Made by a program: the position numbers and the translations under genes
The notes under the pieces: model-generated
The model's input: the letters and a program-made list of their open reading frames with translations, nothing else
Told to the model about the DNA's origin: nothing
Databases searched by the model: none
Assembly: GCA_009910795.1 (NCBI GenBank)
Contig: VMEE01000096.1
Location: 1-33,168 of the forward strand
DNA: 33,168 bases
DNA from: Dehalobacter sp. CP
GTDB lineage: Bacteria > Bacillota_B > Desulfitobacteriia > Desulfitobacteriales > Syntrophobotulaceae
Direction of reading: 5' to 3'
Shown here: positions 1-6,958 of the stretch, piece by piece
Layout: the number at the start of each line of letters is the position of its first letter
Position numbering within the stretch: the first letter of the stretch is position 1

Positions 1-1
1 G

Positions 2-30
2 TTGCACCTTGGACATCTTAATGATACAAT
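2..30 (+). promoter_or_regulatory. possible promoter of atoDA
   Basis: An extended -10 box TGATACAAT (22-30) lies 17 bp downstream of a weak -35 TTGCAC (2-7). The predicted transcription start, about 36-37, falls just before the long stem-loop at 40-112. The -35 matches consensus at only three positions, so the call rests mainly on the extended -10. Confidence 0.4.
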
Positions 31-39
31 TTTTTGCAC

Positions 40-112
40 GAGGACTCGCTCCTTTCTGGGAGTACGTTGTTTTGTAGCAAAAACATTGTACCAGAAAGGA
101 TGACGGGTCCTC
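40..112 (+). other. long stem-loop in the atoDA 5' leader
   Basis: Nested inverted repeats are visible: GAGGAC (40-45) with GTCCTC (107-112), CCTTTCTGG (51-59) with CCAGAAAGG (91-99), GTAC (62-65) with GTAC (88-91), and TGTTTT (68-73) with AAAACA (80-85). Together they would fold almost the whole of 40-112 into one long interrupted hairpin at the predicted 5' end of the mRNA. No poly-U run follows, so it does not look like a terminator. It could protect the mRNA or bind a regulator. I do not recognise it as a known riboswitch. Confidence 0.5.
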
Positions 113-161
113 AATTTTCATTTAAGTTTACAAAACGTACTGTCAAATGAGGTGAATCTTT

Positions 162-824
162 ATGAATAAAGTTGTCAGCAGAAGCAAAGCAATGGAAAAG
201 TTCGCAGATGGTCAGACAATTATGATCGGAGGGTTCCTTGCCGTAGGCACACCGGAGGGCTTGGTCGATGCCCTTGTTGATAAAAAAGCTAAAGATTTGA
301 TCCTGATAACTAACGATACTGCAGTTATGGACAAAGGTGTCGGCAAACTTATAGTTAATAAACAAATAAGAAAAATTACTGCATCACATATTGGTACTAA
401 TCCCGAAACAGGAAGACAAATGAATGCAGGAGAAATAATAGTAGAGCTGATCCCTCAGGGAACTTTTGCCGAACGTATCCGCTGCGGTGGTTCGGGACTG
501 GGCGGAATATTGACACCTACCGGAGTAGGAACTGTAGTTGCGGAAGGAAAACAAATAATTATTTTAGACGGGAAAGAATATATTCTAGAAAGACCTCTGA
601 AAGCTGAACTTGCATTAATCAAAGCTGATAAGGCAGATGCTGCCGGAAATCTTGTTTTTCGGCGTGCAGCTCGTAATTTTAACCCATTGATGGCGATGGC
701 CGCCGATTTTGTGATAGCAGAAGTAGAGGAAATTGTCGAAATCGGAGAGCTTGATCCGGATGAGGTCATGACTCCTGGAGTACTGATCGACATGGTAGTG
801 AAGGCTGGGGAGGAAAATATATGA
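162..824 (+). CDS. atoD: 3-oxoacid CoA-transferase subunit A (AtoD-like)
   Basis: This is the alpha subunit of a family I CoA-transferase, which moves CoA between acyl-CoA and a free acid such as acetate or acetoacetate. The 220 aa match the usual subunit A length. The N-terminal [12 protein letters not shown] (23-34) and the glycine-rich [16 protein letters not shown] (109-124) are typical of this subunit. The ATG start has a GAGGTG ribosome binding site about seven bases upstream. The stop overlaps the start of the B subunit gene by four bases (ATGA), as expected for two chains made in equal amounts. The catalytic glutamate is on subunit B. The substrate (acetoacetate, butyrate or another 3-oxoacid) cannot be read from the sequence. 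The thiolase and reductase genes nearby suggest short-chain beta-ketoacyl-CoA metabolism. Confidence 0.92.
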   Translation: MNKVVSRSKAMEKFADGQTIMIGGFLAVGTPEGLVDALVDKKAKDLILITNDTAVMDKGVGKLIVNKQIRKITASHIGTNPETGRQMNAGEIIVELIPQGTFAERIRCGGSGLGGILTPTGVGTVVAEGKQIIILDGKEYILERPLKAELALIKADKADAAGNLVFRRAARNFNPLMAMAADFVIAEVEEIVEIGELDPDEVMTPGVLIDMVVKAGEENI

Positions 825-1474
825 ATGATCCGCGTGAATTAATCAGCAGACGTGTGGCAAGGATGTTTAAAGATGGAGACCTGGTCAATTTGGGAATCGG
901 ACTGCCTACATTAGTGCCAAACTATCTCCCAAAGGATCTGCATATTTTTCTTCACTCCGAAAATGGATATGTTGGGATCGGACCAACTCCGGAAAAAGGC
1001 TGTGAAGACAAGGATACTGTAAACGCCGGTGGACAGCCAACAACTATTTTACCCGGAGGTGCCTGCTTCGACAGTTCAATGTCTTTTGCCTTGATTCGGG
1101 GAGGACATTTGTCTGCAACTGTCCTTGGAGCTTTGCAGGTTGATGAAGAAGGAAATCTTGCGAATTGGATAATCCCCGGCAAAATGATCGCCGGAATGGG
1201 CGGGGCTATGGATCTTGTGGCCGGAGCAAAAAAAGTGATAATCGCTATGGAACATACGACAAAAGATGGAGCACCTAAGATAATTAAAAGATGTACGCTT
1301 CCCCTGACCGGGGCTAGAGTAGTTGATTATATAGTCACTGAGCTCGGTTTCATGGAAATTATCCCCGAAGGGATATTATTAAAAGAATTGGCCCCGGGGA
1401 TAACTATAGATGAGCTCAAATCCAAAACCGGAGTTAAACTAATAATAAATGATGAAATAGGAATCATGGAGTAA
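821..1474 (+). CDS. atoA: 3-oxoacid CoA-transferase subunit B (AtoA-like)
   Basis: This is the catalytic beta subunit of the CoA-transferase. The motif SENG (46-49) holds the glutamate (E47) that forms the gamma-glutamyl-CoA thioester intermediate in this family. [12 protein letters not shown] near residue 25 and the [13 protein letters not shown] glycine loop (about 125-135) also fit. The 217 aa are normal for subunit B. The start codon overlaps the atoD stop as ATGA and the ribosome binding site GGGGAGG lies inside atoD, so translation is probably coupled. An intrinsic terminator follows 20 bases after the stop, closing a two-gene operon. Succinyl-CoA:3-oxoacid transferase is an alternative; the sequence does not settle the substrate. 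Confidence 0.92.
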   Translation: MNDPRELISRRVARMFKDGDLVNLGIGLPTLVPNYLPKDLHIFLHSENGYVGIGPTPEKGCEDKDTVNAGGQPTTILPGGACFDSSMSFALIRGGHLSATVLGALQVDEEGNLANWIIPGKMIAGMGGAMDLVAGAKKVIIAMEHTTKDGAPKIIKRCTLPLTGARVVDYIVTELGFMEIIPEGILLKELAPGITIDELKSKTGVKLIINDEIGIME

Positions 1475-1494
1475 AGCAAAGAATCAAATACGAT

Positions 1495-1533
1495 AAAAAG
1501 GCAGTGAAAAATTATTTTTCACTGCCTTTTTCG
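1495..1533 (+). terminator. intrinsic terminator after atoDA
   Basis: AAAAAGGCAGTGAAAA pairs with TTTTCACTGCCTTTTT around a short loop. The A-rich 5' side and T-rich 3' side make it usable in both directions, so it can also stop hcp transcripts arriving from the right. Confidence 0.88.
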
Positions 1534-1560
1534 ATACTTGTAATAAATCAATTCAGAATG

Positions 1561-3129
1561 TCAGCCAATCATAGCTTTTAAGTCGGTTTCAGGTGTACTG
1601 ATTGGCTTGATGCCAAATTTCTCGACAAGGACATTTAAGACATTTGTGGAGAAAAATGCTGGAATGGATGGGCCGATATAAATATTCTTTATACCTAAAG
1701 CCAGCAAAGTGAGCAGGATACATACGGCTTTTTGCTCGTACCAAGATAACACAAGCGTTAAGGGGAGCTCATTAACACTGCAGCTGAAGGCATTGGCCAG
1801 AGCTACGGCAACCTGGATAGCAGAATAAGCATCATTGCACTGACCCATGTCCATGATCCTGGGAAGCCCGCCAATTTCTCCTATGTTCAAATCATTGAAA
1901 CGGTATTTTCCGCAGGCCAGAGTGAGTATCACAGTGTCTTTTGGCGTTTTTTTGACGAATTCAGTATAGTAATTTCTGCCCGGTTTTGCTCCATCACATC
2001 CACCGACGAGGAAAAAGTGTTTTATTGCCCCTGTCTTTACTGCATCAATGACCTTATCGGCAACCCCCAGGACGGCATTGCGGGCAAAACCGGTCATTAA
2101 TTCTGATCCACCGTTTATTCCGGTGAAACGCTTCTCTTCTTCCCAGCCTCCAAGTTCAAGGGCTTTATTTATCAAAGGCGTGAAGTCTTTTTTACCATCC
2201 ACGTCAGGAATGTGTTTTAAGCCAGGATAACCAACGACGGCTGTGGTAAAAATATTTCCGGCATAGGAAGGCTTGGGAGGCATCAGACAGTTTGTGGTGT
2301 AAAGTATAGGTGCCGGAAGATTTTCAAATTCTTTTTGCTGATTTTGCCAGGCCGTACCGAAATTACCCTTTAGATGGCTGTATTTATTTAATTCCGGATA
2401 ACCGTGAGCGGGAAGCATTTCGCTGTGGGTATAAATATTGATGCCTTTTCCGGCAGTTTGCTCCAAAAGCGTCTTAAGGTCGTGCAGGTCATGACCGGTA
2501 ACTACTATAAAAGGACCTCTGGCAACATTCATCGTAACTTTCGTCGGAACAGGATGACCAAATGCTGTAGTGTTGGCATCATCTAAAAGAGCCATACATT
2601 TTAGGTTTATTTGACCAAATTCCATCAACAAATCAAGCCATTCTTCAATCGAATGATCACTGCCGATTGCACGCATACCCTTATATAACCAGTCAGTCAC
2701 TTCCGGATCCTTTTTACCTAATATATAGGCATGCCAAGCATAAGCAGCCATACCACGCATACCCAATAAAAGTGTGGAGCGCAGAGATACTACATCTTGG
2801 TCGCCCTCCCAAAGTGCTATCCTAGCTGGTTGGGCTGGTGAAAGCCCGCCGAGTTTATTTATTTCAGCCTTGATCCCATATCTGTAACCATCAATACGAT
2901 CATTGCTGAAATTGACATTTGTTATACAGGCAAAAAGACCCTGCATCATCAATTCGTCAGCCAAAGGCGAGGGTTTTTTGTTCTCTGCCGCAAAAGCCAA
3001 ATCGATCATATCATAAGTCAGTTCATCCTGCCTTTGGGCTACATCAGGATTTTTACCACAGACACCCATTTTAGTGCATCCTTTACCTCCGGCTGTTTGT
3101 TCACATTGAAAACAAAACATATCGCTCAT
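1561..3129 (-). CDS. hcp: hybrid cluster protein (class I)
   Basis: Hcp (prismane protein) is a cytoplasmic iron-sulfur-oxo enzyme. It was first described as hydroxylamine reductase and is now linked to nitric oxide reduction and nitrosative stress. The N-terminal cysteines C6, C9, C18 and C24 give the CX2CX8CX5C spacing of class I proteins from anaerobes, which bind a [4Fe-4S] cluster. All eight expected hybrid-cluster ligands can be placed: H213, E237, C281, C378 (GGCDGA), C406 (LACGKYRF), C431 (GQCNDAYSA), E465 and K467 (WYEQK). The 522 aa are intact, slightly short of the roughly 550 of other class I members. The ribosome binding site AAGGAGGT precedes the ATG. The gene lies 49 bases downstream of the cupin gene and probably shares its promoter and GTAAC/GTTAC operator. 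Confidence 0.96.
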   Translation of the reverse strand: MSDMFCFQCEQTAGGKGCTKMGVCGKNPDVAQRQDELTYDMIDLAFAAENKKPSPLADELMMQGLFACITNVNFSNDRIDGYRYGIKAEINKLGGLSPAQPARIALWEGDQDVVSLRSTLLLGMRGMAAYAWHAYILGKKDPEVTDWLYKGMRAIGSDHSIEEWLDLLMEFGQINLKCMALLDDANTTAFGHPVPTKVTMNVARGPFIVVTGHDLHDLKTLLEQTAGKGINIYTHSEMLPAHGYPELNKYSHLKGNFGTAWQNQQKEFENLPAPILYTTNCLMPPKPSYAGNIFTTAVVGYPGLKHIPDVDGKKDFTPLINKALELGGWEEEKRFTGINGGSELMTGFARNAVLGVADKVIDAVKTGAIKHFFLVGGCDGAKPGRNYYTEFVKKTPKDTVILTLACGKYRFNDLNIGEIGGLPRIMDMGQCNDAYSAIQVAVALANAFSCSVNELPLTLVLSWYEQKAVCILLTLLALGIKNIYIGPSIPAFFSTNVLNVLVEKFGIKPISTPETDLKAMIG

Positions 3130-3178
3130 TAAAATAGACCTCCTTAATAATCAGTTATTTGATCTTGGAACAAAACTA

Positions 3179-3505
3179 TTACAAACTAGGCATCAAACGC
3201 GGACTAGGTGATTTTACCACAAAGAACTCTGCCGGCTCATTACCATTATTGCTGACATTCATTCTTGTTTTAAATGGTATGGTTACGATAGTTCCGTTCG
3301 CATAGTCGTGATCTCTCTGATCATCCAAACGTAGCGTAACCTTGCCGCGGACAATTATCATATAGACATTTGAGTTCGAATAATGCTCCGGCATAGAGTC
3401 ACCATGTGCTAAGACAATATGATTCAAACCCAGATTATCATCTTCGATGACCCGTTCAATGGTTTTGGTATCACTAACGGTAAAATCAAAAGAAGTTTCG
3501 ACCAA
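3179..3505 (-). CDS. small cupin-domain protein
   Basis: A 108-aa single-domain cupin. The pattern GDSMPEHYSNSNVY (35-48), then a glycine turn at IVRGKVTLRL, and a second block around NGTIVTIPFKTRMNV fit the conserved beta-barrel. Only one clear metal-type histidine (H41) is seen in the first motif, so metal binding is uncertain. The start is a TTG (3505-3503) six bases after a near-perfect ribosome binding site AAAGGAGGT. It is the first gene of a probable cupin-hcp operon, whose promoter lies next to the Crp/Fnr regulator gene on the other strand. The context suggests a role in the same redox or nitrosative response as Hcp. The exact function is unknown. Confidence 0.8.
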   Translation of the reverse strand: MVETSFDFTVSDTKTIERVIEDDNLGLNHIVLAHGDSMPEHYSNSNVYMIIVRGKVTLRLDDQRDHDYANGTIVTIPFKTRMNVSNNGNEPAEFFVVKSPSPRLMPSL

Positions 3506-3556
3506 TTGCGGACCTCCTTTCCGGTTAGGTTTTAGAAACTTGTCTTATATATGTTA

Positions 3557-3562
3557 ATTATA
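3557..3562 (-). promoter_or_regulatory. -10 box of the cupin-hcp promoter
   Basis: On the minus strand TATAAT reads from 3562 to 3557 in a very AT-rich stretch, giving a start near 3550. No good -35 box is seen. An activator-bound site centred near -40.5 (3584-3597) sits there instead. Confidence 0.6.
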
Positions 3563-3583
3563 TATAATTGAATAAAATATACG

Positions 3584-3597
3584 GTAACATAAGTTAC
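3584..3597. promoter_or_regulatory. GTAAC-N4-GTTAC operator, HcpR-like
   Basis: The perfect inverted repeat GTAAC-ATAA-GTTAC has its centre 28.5 bp upstream of the cupin-hcp -10 box, the position of a class II Crp/Fnr activator site. It also ends only 23 bases before the ATG of the divergent Crp/Fnr gene, so it could allow autoregulation. The same repeat occurs at 12591-12604. As I recall, published comparative work assigns a similar palindrome to HcpR in Clostridia. Confidence 0.72.
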
Positions 3598-3620
3598 GAA
3601 ATAGAGTGGGTGAAAAAACA

Positions 3621-4310
3621 ATGTGCTATTATATTGATTCGTTGCTGAAATGTCCCTTGTTCAGAGAAACATCCCGGGATGACTTAAAAGAAATGATGTC
3701 CTGTTTCAATCCAATAATCAAAGAATTCAGAAGAAACGAGATAATTACATTAGAAGGCGAAAAATATACAGGAATCGGGGTAATCATCGAAGGCAAAGCC
3801 TCGGTGACTAAGGAAAGCATAGCAGGCAAAAGAATAATCATGGAGGTTATTGGCCCGGGACAGATGTTCGGTGAAATGGCAGCATTTTCAGGAAGTCGTA
3901 TTTGGCCGGCAACGGTTATTTCTTTAGAAAGCAGCATAGTTACATTTTTATCGCCGGATAAGATCGCCGGTAATTGCGAGCGACAGTGCTCTGCACACCG
4001 TAAATTGATCACTAACATGCTTAGTGTTATATCAAATAAAGCATTGATGCTTGATAAAAAAGTAGCTTATTTAGCAATGAAAAATTTACGGGGCAGAATA
4101 AGCACATATTTACTTGAAGAACAAAAAAAGAACGGAGCGACCAGGTTTATGCTGCCAATGAACCGTAATGAGATCGCCGACTATTTGAATGTTTCAAGGC
4201 CATCTTTATCCAGGGAAATGTGCCGGATGAGGGATGAGGGTCTGATAGATTTTCACCGTTCAGCCGTACAAATAAAAGATGTAGCACAGCTTGTAAGTAT
4301 GGCTGAATGA
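3621..4310 (+). CDS. Crp/Fnr-family regulator, HcpR-like
   Basis: A 229-aa one-component activator. The N-terminal cyclic-nucleotide-type beta barrel (about 10-125) contains GPGQMFGEMAAFSG. A long dimer helix follows, then a C-terminal winged helix-turn-helix with MNRNEIADYLNVSRPSLSREM as recognition region. No cysteine set typical of an Fnr [4Fe-4S] cluster is evident. I chose the ATG at 3621 because CYYIDSLLKCPLF aligns with family N-termini and GGGTGA lies seven bases before it; a GTG at 3606 would add five residues. It sits back to back with cupin-hcp, and the GTAAC/GTTAC palindrome lies between them. This makes an HcpR role, activating hcp in response to NO or nitrite, the best inference. 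The effector is unknown. Confidence 0.85.
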   Translation: MCYYIDSLLKCPLFRETSRDDLKEMMSCFNPIIKEFRRNEIITLEGEKYTGIGVIIEGKASVTKESIAGKRIIMEVIGPGQMFGEMAAFSGSRIWPATVISLESSIVTFLSPDKIAGNCERQCSAHRKLITNMLSVISNKALMLDKKVAYLAMKNLRGRISTYLLEEQKKNGATRFMLPMNRNEIADYLNVSRPSLSREMCRMRDEGLIDFHRSAVQIKDVAQLVSMAE

Positions 4311-4340
4311 ATATTTTGAACATCACTGATCTGAAAAAAT

Positions 4341-4389
4341 AAAGCGGGGTTGGTACACAGCCTAGATTTTAGGGTACCAACCCCGCTTT
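4341..4389. terminator. bidirectional terminator
   Basis: AAAGCGGGGTTGGTAC (4341-4356) pairs perfectly with GTACCAACCCCGCTTT (4374-4389) around a 17-base loop. On the minus strand the stem is followed by a good T-run (TTTATTTTTT), so it best serves the DUF35 gene from the right. It can also stop the Crp/Fnr transcript. Confidence 0.88.
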
Positions 4390-4437
4390 AAATATCCAAT
4401 ATAATAGTCTGCCTATAAATCAGACGATGTCTTGAGG

Positions 4438-4656
4438 CTAAACAACTTTGCAGAGTGGGACGCCGTTTTCTTCCCCGGCTAATTCCACTTCGCTGCCAAC
4501 TTCGATTTTCATATTCTCGTTGTAATTGTCTATCCTGGTAAGAAAACGCTTTCCGTCACTTTCAATGATTGCGATGACATATGGCAATTTAGCAACGAAA
4601 TCTTCACTTGCCGCTGATAATATAGAAAAGGTGTATATTTTCCCTTTTTGACTCAT
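4438..4656 (-). CDS. DUF35-type OB-fold protein, thiolase partner
   Basis: A 72-aa protein that resembles the C-terminal OB-fold half of DUF35 (acyl-CoA-associated) proteins: an N-terminal strand with YTFSILS, then PYVIAIIESDGKRFLTRI, and a closing VGSEVELAGEENGVPLCKV. The N-terminal zinc ribbon usual for DUF35 proteins is absent, so it is shorter than the roughly 130-aa norm. The ATG lies five bases after the thiolase stop, and its GGGGAGGT ribosome binding site overlaps the last thiolase codons, so the two are translated together. DUF35 proteins commonly form complexes with SCPx-like thiolases, which is the likely role here. The start is well supported; I see no sign of a truncated upstream zinc-ribbon segment. 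Confidence 0.75.
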   Translation of the reverse strand: MSQKGKIYTFSILSAASEDFVAKLPYVIAIIESDGKRFLTRIDNYNENMKIEVGSEVELAGEENGVPLCKVV

Positions 4657-4660
4657 TTCA

Positions 4661-5824
4661 CTACCTCCCCGAAAAGATATTTATGACACAGGTTGCTGCT
4701 GTTCCACCTAAATTCTGAGTGAGACCGATATCTGCTTTTTTGATCTGGCGATCGCCGGCTTCCCCGCGAATCTGAGTGACGACTTCGTAAATTTGACTTA
4801 ATCCGGTTGCTCCAATGGGGTGACCCTTGGCTTTTAATCCACCGCTTGTATTGATCGGGATTTCTCCATCACGAGCGGTTTTTCCTTCCGCGAGAGCTTT
4901 ACCACCCTGACCCTTGGGGAAGAAACCAAGATCCTCTGTATTGATGATCTGTGTGATCGTGAAGCAGTCGTGCACTTCAGCCAAATCAACATCCTTGGGC
5001 TTGATGCCGGCTTGTTTATAGGCAGCATCTGCAGCTCTGAGAGTGGACTCGAAAGAAGTGATAGTCTTTTTGCCAGCCAGAGTCAATGCGCTGCTTGCTT
5101 GAGCAGAACCAATAACTTTAACACTTCTTGTTAAACCAAGCTTCTGGGCAACATCGGTGGCTGCCAAAACAACAAAAGCAGCACCATCAGTTATTAGCGA
5201 ACAGTCAAATACTGTAAGAGGAGAAGCAACCGGGAAACCTTTATAAACATCTTCAACGGTTATCTTCTTTTGCATTTGAGCATTTGGGTTCAATAAGGCA
5301 TTCTCGTGATTTTGAACAGCTGCCATAGCCATTTCTTTTCTTATATTGCTGTATTCGTGAAAATAACGGTTGGCAATGAGAGCAAAGAGGGAGGGGAAAG
5401 TAGCACCCATATTTGCTTCAAGTTCACAATCAGCTGCACTGGCTAATCCAGTCGTGATCGTTTCTGTGGCCCTGTGAGTCATTTTTTCTACACCGCCGAC
5501 GAGCACGATGTCGTATACACCTGCACCTACGGCAATAAGTCCTTCGCGGAAAGCCAGACTGCCTGAAGCGCAAGCTCCTTCAGTTCTTATCGTCGGGATT
5601 GTTCCCAGACCGAGAGTTTCTGCGGCCAAAGGACCCATGTGGCTTTGGGTGGACCAATACGAGGCATTGAAATTGCCCATATACAAAGCCTGGATCATTT
5701 CTTTTTGGATATTGGCGTCCTCAATGGCTTTGTTGCCGGCTTCAGTGATAAGGTCTTTAAGGAACCGACCACTCAGCCTGCCCATTTTTGTTTCGCCGAT
5801 ACCGATTACAGATACACTTCTCAT
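4661..5824 (-). CDS. thiolase family protein (SCPx-type acetyl-CoA acyltransferase)
   Basis: A 387-aa thiolase that would condense or cleave acyl-CoA and acetyl-CoA units. The nucleophilic cysteine is C85 in EGACASGS. Downstream catalytic blocks are VHDCFT (H285) and GLKAKGHPIGATG (H335). The C-terminal block is QNLGGTAA, asparagine rather than cysteine before GG, which is typical of the SCP2/SCPx-like branch rather than of AtoB. The ATG at 5824 is preferred because GAGAGGAGTG lies just before it; the frame stays open upstream to 5887 without a ribosome binding site. It forms a tight pair with the DUF35 gene. The SDR gene is 183 bp upstream on the same strand. The substrate chain length is unknown. 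Confidence 0.9.
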   Translation of the reverse strand: MRSVSVIGIGETKMGRLSGRFLKDLITEAGNKAIEDANIQKEMIQALYMGNFNASYWSTQSHMGPLAAETLGLGTIPTIRTEGACASGSLAFREGLIAVGAGVYDIVLVGGVEKMTHRATETITTGLASAADCELEANMGATFPSLFALIANRYFHEYSNIRKEMAMAAVQNHENALLNPNAQMQKKITVEDVYKGFPVASPLTVFDCSLITDGAAFVVLAATDVAQKLGLTRSVKVIGSAQASSALTLAGKKTITSFESTLRAADAAYKQAGIKPKDVDLAEVHDCFTITQIINTEDLGFFPKGQGGKALAEGKTARDGEIPINTSGGLKAKGHPIGATGLSQIYEVVTQIRGEAGDRQIKKADIGLTQNLGGTAATCVINIFSGR

Positions 5825-5858
5825 TTTGTCACTCCTCTCAATATTGGGGATATATTTA

Positions 5859-5881
5859 ATAAACAGCATAAATCTGTTTAT
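5859..5881. promoter_or_regulatory. palindrome upstream of the thiolase gene
   Basis: ATAAACAG and CTGTTTAT flank a 7-base spacer in the SDR-thiolase gap, about 35 bases before the thiolase ATG. A direct repeat ATACTAG-N4-ATACTAG lies alongside at 5890-5907. The pair could be an operator or an mRNA hairpin. I see no convincing -35/-10 pair to position it against. Confidence 0.4.
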
Positions 5882-6007
5882 AAACATGGATACTAGATTA
5901 ATACTAGAACAACAATACTAAATAAACAAGGAATTTAAGCAAAACGCTAAACAAATTTCATTTTTAATAACAGTTTGATCAAAAGTAAAACTTAATATCA
6001 CATTACT

Positions 6008-6748
6008 TTAGATAACTAATCCGCCGGTGACCTCCAGGACTGCTCCGTTCATATAGCTGGCCTCATCTGAAGCGAGGAAGGCAAAAACGCTGGCAATTTC
6101 TTCGGGCCTACCCAAACGTTTTAAAGGAACTTTGTCCTCCAGAGATTTGATCACTTTTTCCGGCATAGGGTCAAGGATGCTTGTTGCAATAAATCCTGGA
6201 CACACTGCATTACAGCGTATATTGTATTTGCCAAGCTCTTTTGCCCAGGTTTTAGTAAAGCCGATCACTCCAAATTTTGAAGCGGCGTAGTTTGTCTGGC
6301 CAAAGTTACCGTAAATACCGACAATCGAGGAGGTATTGATTATTGCTCCGGAATTTTGCGCGATCATCGTATTTACAACAGCACGGGCACAATTATATGT
6401 ACCAGTCAGGTTTATGCTAATAACTTTTTCATATTGTTCATCATTCATGTTCTTAAGCTGAGCATCGTCGATTATGCCAGCGTTATTGACAAGTATATCT
6501 ATTTTCCCCTCTTCAGCAAGCACACTCTTCACCATGTTTTCCACATCGGCTTTCTTGGAAACATCGACCTTGAAAGCCTTCGCCTTACCGCCGCTTTTAA
6601 TTATTTCCGCGGACACGGCACTGACTTGCTGGATATTACGTGCACAACAAATCACCATTGCTCCTTCCTTCGCATATCTTTTGGCTATGGTCTCACCGAT
6701 TCCTTTTCCCGCACCTGTTACAATCGCGACCTTATTTTCTAACAACAT
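6008..6748 (-). CDS. SDR-family 3-oxoacyl reductase (FabG/PhaB-like)
   Basis: A 246-aa classical short-chain dehydrogenase/reductase. It has TGAGKGIG (11-18) for dinucleotide binding, NNAG (88-91), the catalytic serine in INTSSIVG (about 140), Y154 and K158 in NYAASK, and the PG motif after the active site. By family it reduces a 3-oxoacyl-ACP or 3-oxoacyl-CoA to the 3-hydroxy form with NAD(P)H. The neighbouring thiolase and CoA-transferase genes favour a CoA ester such as acetoacetyl-CoA. The ribosome binding site AAGGAGGGG lies upstream of the ATG. The promoter region is shared with the divergent tetR gene and holds two tandem TGACTATAGTCA palindromes, so repression by that regulator is likely. 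The exact substrate is not determined by sequence. Confidence 0.9.
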   Translation of the reverse strand: MLLENKVAIVTGAGKGIGETIAKRYAKEGAMVICCARNIQQVSAVSAEIIKSGGKAKAFKVDVSKKADVENMVKSVLAEEGKIDILVNNAGIIDDAQLKNMNDEQYEKVISINLTGTYNCARAVVNTMIAQNSGAIINTSSIVGIYGNFGQTNYAASKFGVIGFTKTWAKELGKYNIRCNAVCPGFIATSILDPMPEKVIKSLEDKVPLKRLGRPEEIASVFAFLASDEASYMNGAVLEVTGGLVI

Positions 6749-6852
6749 AAAAGCCCCTCCTTATTATATAAAGTACAAAACAATTGAATAAGCGGAGTTT
6801 TTCTTTTATACTTTCATTATCTGGAAAGAGTTCAGCAGCAACTATTTTAAAC

Positions 6853-6877
6853 TGACTATAGTCATTGACTATAGTCA
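6853..6877. promoter_or_regulatory. tandem TetR-type operator
   Basis: Two perfect 12-bp palindromes TGACTATAGTCA (6853-6864 and 6866-6877) are separated by one base in the gap between the divergent SDR and tetR genes. Half-site length and symmetry fit TetR-family operators, and two copies suggest binding of two dimers. The site lies about 105 bp before the SDR start and 80 bp before the proposed tetR start. Confidence 0.75.
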
Positions 6878-6958
6878 AATGATAGCAAAAACTCCATAAT
6901 TATGTCAACACAATAAGCATTTGAGTTTAATATCAGAAATGGAAAGGGGCAAATTATT

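Noticed and set aside
40..112. Insertion-sequence terminal repeat
   Set aside because: The arms are close together and nested, no transposase fragment or target duplication is seen, and a promoter lies just upstream.
111..365. 84-codon minus-strand frame over the start of atoD
   Set aside because: It overlaps a well-supported CoA-transferase gene, has no ribosome binding site and resembles nothing I recognise.
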